From JANNWF01 sp052390415 (GTDB taxonomy: Bacteria; Pseudomonadota; Gammaproteobacteria; Xanthomonadales; Xanthomonadaceae), in NCBI GenBank assembly GCA_052390415.1, contig JBQTGY010000056.1, positions 50,230 to 114,229 on the forward strand: a stretch of DNA of 64,000 bases, written 5' to 3'. Shown piece after piece: positions 18,568 to 26,172 of this stretch. The position numbers and the translations under genes are program-made. Below the pieces are notes generated by a model. That model was not told the DNA's origin and made no database searches. It saw only the letters and a program-made list of their open reading frames with translations. Numbering within the stretch: the first letter of the stretch is position 1; each line of letters opens with the position of its first letter.

Positions 18568-18590
18568 CACAAAGTTTGACAAACTTTGTG
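18568..18590. promoter_or_regulatory. perfect 23-bp palindrome, likely operator
   Basis: CACAAAGTTTG and CAAACTTTGTG are perfect inverted 11-mers around a single central base at 18579. The site lies 60-82 bp upstream of the DUF1800 start and 52 bp from the end of ribE, so it belongs to the DUF1800 promoter region. It is AT-rich in a GC-rich genome and has the form of a dimeric repressor or activator site. A minus-strand TTGTCA within it could serve as a -35 box. The cognate regulator is not visible in this window. Confidence 0.55.
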
Positions 18591-18641
18591 ACCGACTCCG
18601 CACCTTCCGTCTTGGCGACTGACCCGGCCGTCAGCGCGACC

Positions 18642-19235
18642 TCAGCGCAGGCTAAGCAAGCGCTCGACGTAACGTGCTACCAGATCCACTTCCAGATTGA
18701 CCGCAGCGCCCACCTTTGCCTGCGCAAATGCGGTGTGTGCCAGGGTGTGCGGGATCAACGCCACTTCAAACGCATGGGCGTCGGTTTGGTTGACCGTGAG
18801 GCTGACGCCATCGACGCAGACGCTGCCTTTTTGGGCGATGTATTTGAGCAGGGCGGGCGGCGCCAGAAACCGCCAGCGTTGCGCACGACCATCGGCCACG
18901 ATGCTTTCGACCTGACCCAAACCATCCACATGCCCTGCCACCATGTGGCCGCCGAAACGCGTGCTCGGCAACATCGCGCGTTCGAGATTGACCGCTGCAC
19001 CCACCGGCAAACTGCCGAGCGTGGTGCGAGATAGCGACTCGTTGGAGACATCGGCGACAAAACTCGCCGCATCGAATTCGACCACGGTCAGGCAGCAGCC
19101 AGACACGGCAATGCTTTCGCCAAGTGACAAGCCATCGATGGGCAAACCGCCGAATGCGAAACGCATGCGCGCATCACCGCCTCGACGCTCGCGAGAGTGG
19201 ATGTGACCGACGGCTTCGACTAGACCGGTGAACAT
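18642..19235 (-). CDS. ribE: riboflavin synthase, alpha subunit
   Basis: The protein has 197 residues and performs the last step of riboflavin synthesis, dismutation of two lumazines to riboflavin. It shows the expected two lumazine-binding repeats: repeat 1 starts MFTGLVEAVG and repeat 2 starts near GGHMVAGHVDG. VSGCCLTV and CVDGVSLTVN are the paired substrate motifs. The ATG at 19235 is the family's usual start. Other rib genes lie on both sides (ribD upstream, ribB and ribH further on), but the POT transporter and DUF1800 genes have been placed between ribE and ribB. Confidence 0.96.
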   Translation of the reverse strand: MFTGLVEAVGHIHSRERRGGDARMRFAFGGLPIDGLSLGESIAVSGCCLTVVEFDAASFVADVSNESLSRTTLGSLPVGAAVNLERAMLPSTRFGGHMVAGHVDGLGQVESIVADGRAQRWRFLAPPALLKYIAQKGSVCVDGVSLTVNQTDAHAFEVALIPHTLAHTAFAQAKVGAAVNLEVDLVARYVERLLSLR

Positions 19236-19236
19236 G

Positions 19237-19263
19237 TTCGGGGCTGGGGACTGGGGATTCCCG
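19237..19263. repeat. short G-rich intergenic repeat
   Basis: The spacer between ribE and the VOC gene reads as imperfect GGGGCTG / GGGGACTG / GGGATTC units. It belongs to the same type as the repeats at 21773-21800 and 50153-50253. Confidence 0.45.
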
Positions 19264-19268
19264 AGTCT

Positions 19269-19637
19269 TCACTTCATCGAATACAGTCCGAACATATTGC
19301 CTTCGGTGTCGAGCGCGAGTGCACAGTAGCCGTACTCGCCGATTGAAAACTTGTTGCGATGCAATTGTCCGCCGGCGGCGACCACGCGGCTGGCTTCCAG
19401 CGCGCAATCCATGCAGGCGAAATAGACCAAGGTGCTGTTGCCACCCGAAGGCATGCCGGCCACGTGCACCAAGCTGCCCGATGCTCCCCGGCCTTCCTGG
19501 TTCGACGGAAACGCGTACATCTCCAGATCGCCGGCCGCCATCGGGGTGATGCTGACTGCCAACACGGTCTCGTAGAACTGCCGCGCGCGCGCCATGTCCT
19601 GCACATAGATTTCGAACCAACAGACGGGATTGTTCAT
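19269..19637 (-). CDS. VOC (glyoxalase/bleomycin-resistance fold) family protein
   Basis: The protein has 122 residues. The single vicinal-oxygen-chelate module pair is recognisable from FEIYVQDMARARQFYETVL at the N terminus, a GSLVHVAG segment, VYFACMD and the terminal DTEGNMFGLYS. Such small proteins bind metal ions or small ligands, and the reaction cannot be named. GGAGG precedes the ATG by 10 nt and an alternative GTG by 7 nt. It is inserted between ribD and ribE in the same direction, so it is probably co-transcribed with them, but a role in riboflavin metabolism is not implied. Confidence 0.8.
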   Translation of the reverse strand: MNNPVCWFEIYVQDMARARQFYETVLAVSITPMAAGDLEMYAFPSNQEGRGASGSLVHVAGMPSGGNSTLVYFACMDCALEASRVVAAGGQLHRNKFSIGEYGYCALALDTEGNMFGLYSMK

Positions 19638-19666
19638 CACGGCCGTACCTCCCCTGGAGCAGCTGG

Positions 19667-20770
19667 TTATGGAAACGCGACGGCCGATGTTGGCCGCAGC
19701 AGTAATCGCTGATCGTCGCCGACCATGCGCGAATCAACCAGACAAAAGCCAAATCGATCCGCCATGCTTAGCGTAGCGAGGCTGGCAAACAACGGAAAGC
19801 CGCGATCACCGAGCAACAGCGGCGCCTGATACAGCAACAGTTCGTCGACCAGGCCGGCGCGCAGCAGCGCACCGCACAGAATCGCGCCAGCTTCGACCTG
19901 CACCTCGCCTATTCCGCGCTCGGCCAAGGCTCGCAGCAGCATCGGCAAGTCGACGCCATCCGCGACAATGGGCATGCTCAACCGCTCGACATGCGAAGGC
20001 AGCGCCGGTGCGCTTTTGCCATGGCACACCAGCAAGGTCGGCGCTGCTGCATCGCTGAAAACCTGCGCATCCAACGGCAGCTCCGCGATGCCCGCCAGGA
20101 CGACGCGCAGCGGCGGTTGAACGGGCGCTTGCACCCGCGCGGTCAGCGCAGGATTGTCGCGACGCAACGTGCCGGCGCCGGTCAGAATCGCATCGCTGCG
20201 CGCGCGCCAATGCTGTACGTCAGCGCGTGCCGCCGCGCCAGTGATCCATTTCGATTCGCCAGATGCCAGCGCGGTGCGCCCGTCCAGACTGCTCGCCAAC
20301 TTGATCCGTAGCCACGGCCGACCGCGCTCGATGCGCGACAGGAAGCCGCGAATCTGTGCCCGCGCGGCGGCCTGCATCAGACCGAAGTCGACGCTGATCC
20401 CGGCCGCACGCAAGGCCTCGATGCCTCGTCCATCCACCTGCGCAAACGGATCGCGTTGCGCAATCACCACCCGCGATATGCCGGCCGCGATCAAGGCATC
20501 GACGCAGGGTGGCGTGCGCCCATGATGCGCGCAGGGTTCCAGACTCACGTACGCCGTCGCGGCGTGCGCGCGTTGCCCCGCTTCAACCAAGGCCAACACT
20601 TCGGCATGCGGGCCACCGGCGCGTTGATGCCAACCCACTCCCACCACCTCCGCACCCAACGCAATGACACAGCCGACCTGCGGATTGGGTCGTGTGGTGT
20701 AGTCGCCTCGCGCTGCCAGACGCAGTGCTTGCGCCATGTGCAGATGATCGATGGCATTGAATTCGCTCAC
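19667..20770 (-). CDS. ribD: bifunctional riboflavin deaminase/reductase
   Basis: The protein has 367 residues from a GTG at 20770 that overlaps the acetyltransferase stop (GTGA). The N-terminal zinc deaminase domain (about 1-145) has HAEVLAL and EPCAHHGRTPPC, giving the His/Glu active site and both zinc cysteines. The C-terminal reductase domain has KLASSLDGRTAL, the substrate segment SKWITG, and EAGAILCGALL. Together they convert the GTP cyclohydrolase II product to 5-amino-6-ribitylaminouracil phosphate with NADPH. A longer frame starting at 20845 would run deep into the upstream gene and is unlikely. Confidence 0.95.
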   Translation of the reverse strand: MSEFNAIDHLHMAQALRLAARGDYTTRPNPQVGCVIALGAEVVGVGWHQRAGGPHAEVLALVEAGQRAHAATAYVSLEPCAHHGRTPPCVDALIAAGISRVVIAQRDPFAQVDGRGIEALRAAGISVDFGLMQAAARAQIRGFLSRIERGRPWLRIKLASSLDGRTALASGESKWITGAAARADVQHWRARSDAILTGAGTLRRDNPALTARVQAPVQPPLRVVLAGIAELPLDAQVFSDAAAPTLLVCHGKSAPALPSHVERLSMPIVADGVDLPMLLRALAERGIGEVQVEAGAILCGALLRAGLVDELLLYQAPLLLGDRGFPLFASLATLSMADRFGFCLVDSRMVGDDQRLLLRPTSAVAFP

Positions 20771-21237
20771 TGGGCCGTGCCGCAATCGATACGCATCAAG
20801 GTGACCACAACGCCGCCATAACACTCGGCACCCAACGATTGCCAACCCAGCCGGGCGTAGAAGTCAGCGTGCTGCGGCGTCCACAAATGCAGTTCAGGCA
20901 AACCCAAGCGCTTGGCCTCAGCCACGGCGCGGCGAACCAGCGCCGCACCCACGCCGCGGCCGCGCGCGGCCGGATCGACAAACAAGGTCGCCAGCCAGGG
21001 TGCATACCGATCCGGCGCCGGCAAGTCGCTATCCAACAGACTGACCGAACCCACGAGGTGATCCTCGTCGAATGCCACCCAGGTAGTGGGTACGGCAAGA
21101 CGCGCAACGTGTCCACGCAACTCGAAGGCGGCCTCGTCGATCGTCCAGGTCGCCAGCACATCGGCGAAAGCCATCACGTGCCAGCGTGCCAGGGTCGGCA
21201 CACAGCGAGGACAATCGCCGATCCACTCGATGCGCAT
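20767..21237 (-). CDS. GNAT family N-acetyltransferase
   Basis: The protein has 156 residues with the GNAT fold. The acetyl-CoA motif A is RGRGVGAALVRRAV, preceded by the LATLFVDPAAR strand, and motif B is near LHLWTPQHADFYARLGW. The substrate is unknown. The ATG at 21237 lies 8 bp after the nrdR stop; a TTG one codon earlier is also possible. The stop overlaps the ribD start by four bases, so nrdR, this gene and ribD form a tight operon. Confidence 0.88.
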   Translation of the reverse strand: MRIEWIGDCPRCVPTLARWHVMAFADVLATWTIDEAAFELRGHVARLAVPTTWVAFDEDHLVGSVSLLDSDLPAPDRYAPWLATLFVDPAARGRGVGAALVRRAVAEAKRLGLPELHLWTPQHADFYARLGWQSLGAECYGGVVVTLMRIDCGTAQ

Positions 21238-21245
21238 CAACGCGA

Positions 21246-21761
21246 CTAACCGCGCTTGCCGCGCGGGGGCTCGGCCAGCAAGGGCAGCTGCATGCCATCC
21301 AGGCCCGGAAGATCACGCTCAAGCCGCTCGATCTCTTCGCGAAAGGCCTGCACGTCTTCAAACCGACGGTACACCGAAGCAAATCGCACATACGCCACCT
21401 GATCGAGCCGCTTCAAGGCATCCATCACGATTTCGCCCAAGCGCAAAGCAGCAATCTCGCGCTCACCGGTCAGCCGCAAGGCGCGCATGACTGAACGCAC
21501 CGCGTCTTCGGTCTGCTCGGACGACACCGGTCTTTTTTGCAATGCCCGATTGAAACTGGTCAGCAACTTGCGCTCATCAAACGCTTCCCGCCGACCGTCA
21601 TTCTTGACGATGGTCGGCAGCTTCAGCTCGGCGGTTTCAAAAGTCGAGAAGCGCTCCGAACACGACTCGCACTCACGCCGACGCCGAATGCTCGCCCCTT
21701 CATCCGCCACTCGCGAATCGATGACGCGGGTGTTTTCGTGCTGGCAGAAGGGGCAGTGCAT
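21246..21761 (-). CDS. nrdR: transcriptional repressor NrdR
   Basis: The protein has 171 residues. The N-terminal zinc ribbon is MHCPFCQHENTRV..., with the second Cys pair in CESCSERF. An ATP-cone domain follows (VVKNDGRREAF-like region and EDAVRSV). NrdR senses nucleotides and represses ribonucleotide reductase genes. I chose the ATG at 21761 because the zinc ribbon begins there; the frame extends further upstream only through a low-complexity repeat. glyA-nrdR-ribD is a common gammaproteobacterial order. I see no NrdR box in the window. Confidence 0.95.
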   Translation of the reverse strand: MHCPFCQHENTRVIDSRVADEGASIRRRRECESCSERFSTFETAELKLPTIVKNDGRREAFDERKLLTSFNRALQKRPVSSEQTEDAVRSVMRALRLTGEREIAALRLGEIVMDALKRLDQVAYVRFASVYRRFEDVQAFREEIERLERDLPGLDGMQLPLLAEPPRGKRG

Positions 21762-21772
21762 TTTATTGAGTC

Positions 21773-21800
21773 GGGACTCGGGACTCGGGACTCGGGACTC
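21773..21800. repeat. four tandem GGGACTC units
   Basis: Four exact heptamers occupy 21773-21800, just upstream of the nrdR start. Opposite-polarity units (GAGTCCC, GATTCCC, GAATCCC) occur at about 21920-21995, up to the end of glyA. The two sets could pair into a long imperfect stem in the nrdR leader. Confidence 0.6.
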
Positions 21801-21994
21801 GGCGAGCAGCAACAGGAGCAACAAAAACAAATTCGAGGGGCGCTGCACGCGAGCAAAGCACATCTCTGCGCAGCGAGAGGCGCGACACCAATGCCGATGG
21901 ATTTGGAAAGCAAGCTCGGCCGAGTCCCCAGTCCCGAGTCCGGAGACCCGGCTTCAAAGCGAGTCCCGATTCCCGAATCCCGAATCCCGGCTGC

Positions 21995-23245
21995 TCAGCC
22001 ATACACCGGAAACCGCGCACACTGCTCCGTCACCGCCGCACGCACGCGTTTCAGCACGTCGGCGTCTTTCGGAGCGTCCAGCACGTCGGCAATCCAGCCA
22101 GCGAGGGCGATGCAATCGGCTTGCAGGTAACCGCGAGTGGTCACTGCGGGGGTGCCGATACGCAGACCCGAGGTGACGAAGGGCGAGCGCGGGTCGTTGG
22201 GCACAGCGTTCTTGTTCACCGTGATGTGGGCTTCGCCCAGCGCGGCTTCAGCATCCTTGCCGGTGACGTCGCGACCAATCAGGTCGATCAGCATCAGGTG
22301 ATTGTCGGTACCGCCGGAGACGATCTTGTAACCACGCGCGGTCAGGGTCGCTGCCATGGCGCGCGCGTTGTCGACCACCTGCTGTTGGTACGCCCTGAAT
22401 TCGGGTTCCAGCGCCTCCTTGAAGGCCACTGCCTTGGCCGCGATGACGTGCATCAGCGGGCCGCCTTGGGTGCCCGGAAACACCATCGACTGAAACTTCT
22501 TCTCCAGCGCTTCATTGGCCTTGGCCAGAATGATGCCGCCGCGTGGGCCGCGCAGGGTCTTGTGGGTGGTGGAGGTCACCACGTCGGCGTGGGCGATCGG
22601 ATTGGGATACACGCCAGCCGCAACCAGACCGGCCACATGCGCCATGTCGACGAAGAAGTACGCGCCGACCGACTTCGCGATCTCCGCCATGCGCGCCCAA
22701 TCGATGTGCCGCGAATACGCGCTGAAGCCACCGACCAGCATCTTCGGCTTGTGCTCCTGCGCCAAACGATTCACTTCGTCGTAGTCGATCAGGCCATCGG
22801 CATCGGCGCCGTACTGCACGGCGTTGAAAATCTTGCCGCTGAAGTTGACCTTGGCGCCGTGGGTCAGGTGGCCGCCATGGGCCAGACTCATGCCAAGAAT
22901 CGTGTCGCCCGGCTGCAGCAGCGCCAGATAAACGGCGGCGTTCGCTTGCGAGCCCGAATGCGGCTGCACGTTGGCGTAGTCAGCGCCAAACAACTGCTTG
23001 ACGCGCTCGATCGCCAAGCGCTCGGCCACGTCCACAAACTCACAACCGCCGTAATAGCGTTTGCCCGGATAACCTTCGGCGTACTTGTTGGTGAGTACCG
23101 AGCCCTGCGCTTCCAGCACCCGCGGGCTGGCGTAGTTCTCGGAAGCGATCAGTTCGACATGCTCTTCCTGGCGCTTGAGTTCTGCTGCCATCGAGGCGGC
23201 AAGCTCGGGATCGTAGGCGGCAATGGTCATGGTGCTGGAGAACAT
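21995..23245 (-). CDS. glyA: serine hydroxymethyltransferase
   Basis: The protein has 416 residues from the ATG at 23245. This PLP enzyme interconverts serine and glycine and charges tetrahydrofolate with one-carbon units in the cytoplasm. Visible motifs are EEHVELIASENYAS, NVQPHSGSQAN, DMAHVAGLVAAG and the PLP-lysine segment TSTTHKTLRGPRGG. The length is normal. The frame extends to 23293, but 23245 gives the usual N terminus. It is divergent from the OGT-like gene, with 66 bp between them. The downstream repeat region at 21920 separates it from nrdR. Confidence 0.97.
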   Translation of the reverse strand: MFSSTMTIAAYDPELAASMAAELKRQEEHVELIASENYASPRVLEAQGSVLTNKYAEGYPGKRYYGGCEFVDVAERLAIERVKQLFGADYANVQPHSGSQANAAVYLALLQPGDTILGMSLAHGGHLTHGAKVNFSGKIFNAVQYGADADGLIDYDEVNRLAQEHKPKMLVGGFSAYSRHIDWARMAEIAKSVGAYFFVDMAHVAGLVAAGVYPNPIAHADVVTSTTHKTLRGPRGGIILAKANEALEKKFQSMVFPGTQGGPLMHVIAAKAVAFKEALEPEFRAYQQQVVDNARAMAATLTARGYKIVSGGTDNHLMLIDLIGRDVTGKDAEAALGEAHITVNKNAVPNDPRSPFVTSGLRIGTPAVTTRGYLQADCIALAGWIADVLDAPKDADVLKRVRAAVTEQCARFPVYG

Positions 23246-23311
23246 GGGCTGATGGTCCGGTCGAAAATCCAGCCCGTATGATAAGGGCTTCACCCGTGCT
23301 CATAACGTCTG

Positions 23312-25402
23312 ATGTCGCAAGCCAACGATCCCCTGCTCGCGGTCCGCGACGCTCTGATACGAGGCGACTTCGCCGCTGCCAGCGACTGGTTGTCGCGTTT
23401 TGTGGAAGCCAATCCCGATGACGCCCGCGCCTGGGGCTTGTTGGGCAAGTGCCAACGCGAATTGCGCCGTTTCAGCCGCGCCGATGCATCACTCACTCGA
23501 TCACTGGCGCTGGATCCGAGTCTGCTCGCCAGCCGCCGCGAAATGGCCTTGTTGTGTCGCGATTTTGGCGACTTGCGCACGGCGATCAGCAGCGTCGAGG
23601 CCTTGCTTGCGCTCACGCCCAACGATGTAGGACTGTGGTGGGAACTCGCCAAGATGCGCAGTACGCACGAGCCGGGCAATGCCCTGCTGGCGTTGGCGGA
23701 AGTGCGCCGATTGCGGCCGGACGACATCGACCCGGTGTTTTTCTCCGCGCAAATGCACTTTCGTTTGCGCGAACTTTTGCTCGCACAGGCGGATATCGAG
23801 TGGGTCCTGCGGCGGCAACCACAGCACGCGGATGCGTTCGAGCTGCTGTACTTCACCGTTGTCGGACTGGGCACGACGACGGCAATTCGCGCGAGCTTGA
23901 GTGGTCGGCTGGCGGCACTGGCGCCGACCGCGCGTCGCTTGCTGATGCACTCGCAGGACCTGTGCAGCATCGGCGACTTCGTCGGCGCACGGGCCAAGGT
24001 TGACGCCGCCCTGCAGCTGGCACCCGAAGACCTCACCGCGCAGTGGGCGCACTTCCAACAGCCCGACTCGCCAGCACCGCAAAGCGACGCAGCGGCAGCG
24101 TTTTTCATCCGCCGCTGGAGTGCTGGACTCGCGGCGTTCGAGCAAGTGGATTTTTCCGAGCCGCTCAACCAGCTGGATGTGTGGGGTTGCATCGGCCAAT
24201 CGACGGCGTTTTACCGTCACTACTTGCAGGACAACTTCGACGAACAACGCCGTTATGGCGCGCTGGTGGCTTCCATGATGGCTGCCATCGATGCCGGAGT
24301 GGCAGCGCGGCCGATGCGGCAAAAACGGCGAGTCGGCTTTTGCTGCGCGTACTTTCGTTTCCACACGGTCACTCGCCTGTTTGCGCCCTTGATTGAAGCC
24401 CTGGGCGCCTTCGACTTCGAACTTGAAGTCTTTGCACTGGATGGCTTCGAAGCAGGCTGGGACACGCGACTGCAACGCGTTGCGACCTTGCACAGCGGTC
24501 GCATGGATGCGCCGGACTGGCGCAAACTCATCGCCGGCCGCGAACTGGATGTCCTTGTTTATCCGGAGATCGGCATGCACCCCTTGGCTGCCGGCTTGGC
24601 GGGCCTGCGGCTTGCGCCGGTGCAGGTGTCGCTGTGGGGACATCCGGTCAGCAGTGGCCTGCCGACCATCGACTACGTGTTGTCACCCGACAGCATGGAG
24701 CCGGCCAACGCGCAGCAGGCCTACAGCGAGCGCTTGCAACGACTTCCGGGCTTGGGGCATGGCCTGCAAGCCAGCGACTACCCGCCAGCGACGCGTGTTG
24801 AACTGAACCCACCGGCGGGCACCCGGATCAATCTCTTGTGTGCGCAAACCGTGTACAAATTGATGCCGGTCCAGGACGGCTTGTTCGCCCGCATTCTTGC
24901 GGCCCTGCCACACGCCTGTCTGCACATGTTGGTCGATGATCGACCGCCAGTGCTCGATTGGTTGATGGCGCGCATGACCCCGATCTTGCGTGCCCACGGA
25001 GTGAACCCAGATCGACAACTGCGGCTGCATGGGTTTCTCGAATTTCCGCAATTCCTGGGTTTGGCCGAGGCCTGCGACCTGAATCTCGACAGCGTCAACT
25101 GGTCGGGTGGGATGAGTGCACTCGACCTGCTCAGCCAAGGTCTGCCGGTGTTGACCACCGAAGGCGAGAGCATGCGCGCGCGTCAGACCGCCGCCATGCT
25201 GCGCTTGCTGGATGTACCCGAGTTGATCGCCAACGATCACGACACCTATGTCGAACGCGCAGTGGCATTGGCACAAGACCAGCCAACGCTGGCCGCGATG
25301 CGTTCGCGCCTGCTGGCCAATCGTGGGCGCTTGTTCGAGTGCGCCGACACGGTGGCGGCGCTGGCGGAGTTTTTGCGAACTGCGGAGCCTCCAGCACGCT
25401 AG
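23312..25402 (+). CDS. TPR protein with O-GlcNAc transferase (GT41)-like domain
   Basis: The protein has 696 residues. The N-terminal ~230 residues are TPR-like helical repeats (ALIRGDFAAASDWL..., ARAWGLLGKCQRELRRF, and others). The C-terminal ~400 residues resemble the SPINDLY/OGT catalytic region: GFCCAYFRFHTV, LDVLVYPEIGMHPLAAGLAGLRL, PVQVSLWGHPVSSGLPTIDY, and the final GMSALDLLSQGLPVLT with acceptor/donor-loop features. Relatives transfer sugars to proteins, and some bacterial ones glycosylate flagellins or surface proteins. The target here is unknown. It converges on a family 2 glycosyltransferase 27 bp downstream and could work in a shared protein- or surface-glycosylation route. Confidence 0.85.
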   Translation: MSQANDPLLAVRDALIRGDFAAASDWLSRFVEANPDDARAWGLLGKCQRELRRFSRADASLTRSLALDPSLLASRREMALLCRDFGDLRTAISSVEALLALTPNDVGLWWELAKMRSTHEPGNALLALAEVRRLRPDDIDPVFFSAQMHFRLRELLLAQADIEWVLRRQPQHADAFELLYFTVVGLGTTTAIRASLSGRLAALAPTARRLLMHSQDLCSIGDFVGARAKVDAALQLAPEDLTAQWAHFQQPDSPAPQSDAAAAFFIRRWSAGLAAFEQVDFSEPLNQLDVWGCIGQSTAFYRHYLQDNFDEQRRYGALVASMMAAIDAGVAARPMRQKRRVGFCCAYFRFHTVTRLFAPLIEALGAFDFELEVFALDGFEAGWDTRLQRVATLHSGRMDAPDWRKLIAGRELDVLVYPEIGMHPLAAGLAGLRLAPVQVSLWGHPVSSGLPTIDYVLSPDSMEPANAQQAYSERLQRLPGLGHGLQASDYPPATRVELNPPAGTRINLLCAQTVYKLMPVQDGLFARILAALPHACLHMLVDDRPPVLDWLMARMTPILRAHGVNPDRQLRLHGFLEFPQFLGLAEACDLNLDSVNWSGGMSALDLLSQGLPVLTTEGESMRARQTAAMLRLLDVPELIANDHDTYVERAVALAQDQPTLAAMRSRLLANRGRLFECADTVAALAEFLRTAEPPAR

Positions 25403-25429
25403 CGCCCCCTCATGAAATATCCGGGCTAG

Positions 25430-26071
25430 TCAGTAATGCGCCCCCAGCACCGGACCCACCACCCGGTAACCGTACTTGGCAGCAAACTCCTCGTACATGA
25501 TGCCGTCGCTGGCTTCGCGTTTGTCGTGCCAGCCGCCTTCGGCCAGCCATAACTCGCGCTTCATCACCAGCTGCATGCAATCGATGTTGAGCTGATGCGG
25601 CGGCAGGCCGGTCATCGTCAAATAGAAGTCCCGCTTGCCCTTCATTTGCAGGGTGAATTCACGGAACTTGACCAGGCCCCACATCTGGATCGGGAAGATG
25701 ATGATGTCGTTGGTATCGAGCGGTTGCCGCTGCCGGTCAAACAGTCGCGCAGGCCGGGCAATTTCCTTGGCGATCTCCTCCAGCGCATTGGGAAACAGCA
25801 CGTTGTCGGCGTTGAAGTGGAGAATGTAGTCACCACGGGCTTCGCGAATGCCACGATCCCGAAGGCTATGGCCCCAGTCATTGTGGCGTTGTTCGCTGGC
25901 GATCACGGGCACGGGGAAATCGAGACTCGTGTCGAGCAAGGGGCCATCGTGGTAACAGAGAATCTCGAAGTCCTGCAGCGTTTGCGCTTGCAGCGAGCCA
26001 ATTCCGCGCAAGAAAACCTCCTGCGAATTGACGCCCTGGTAATGCACCACAACGATGGTGAAGAGAGGCAT
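25430..26071 (-). CDS. family 2 (GT-A) glycosyltransferase
   Basis: The protein has 213 residues, short for GT2. It starts MPLFTIVVVHYQG, the usual nucleotide-binding first strand. ILHFNADNVL supplies the DxD-like acidic motif (NAD) for metal-sugar nucleotide binding. MYEEFAAKYGYRV near the C terminus fits the region that normally carries the catalytic base. No membrane segment. It is encoded alone, 102 bp after creD. Donor and acceptor unknown. Confidence 0.75.
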   Translation of the reverse strand: MPLFTIVVVHYQGVNSQEVFLRGIGSLQAQTLQDFEILCYHDGPLLDTSLDFPVPVIASEQRHNDWGHSLRDRGIREARGDYILHFNADNVLFPNALEEIAKEIARPARLFDRQRQPLDTNDIIIFPIQMWGLVKFREFTLQMKGKRDFYLTMTGLPPHQLNIDCMQLVMKRELWLAEGGWHDKREASDGIMYEEFAAKYGYRVVGPVLGAHY

Positions 26072-26100
26072 GGACGCAACATCTCCGGGAGAGTCCGAAT

Positions 26101-26120
26101 CGCCCGCATTTTAGCGGGCG
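26101..26120. terminator. GC-rich hairpin between creD and the glycosyltransferase gene
   Basis: CGCCCGC and GCGGGCG form a perfect 7-bp stem with a 6-nt loop (ATTTTA), 53 bp past the creD stop and 30 bp before the next start. No T-run follows, so Rho-independent termination is doubtful. Three exact TGGAAC hexamers lie at 26155-26172, ending at the creD stop. Confidence 0.35.
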
Positions 26121-26172
26121 TCGGATGGCACTGGTCAGCGGAGGAAGTTCTCACTGGAACTGGAACTGGAAC

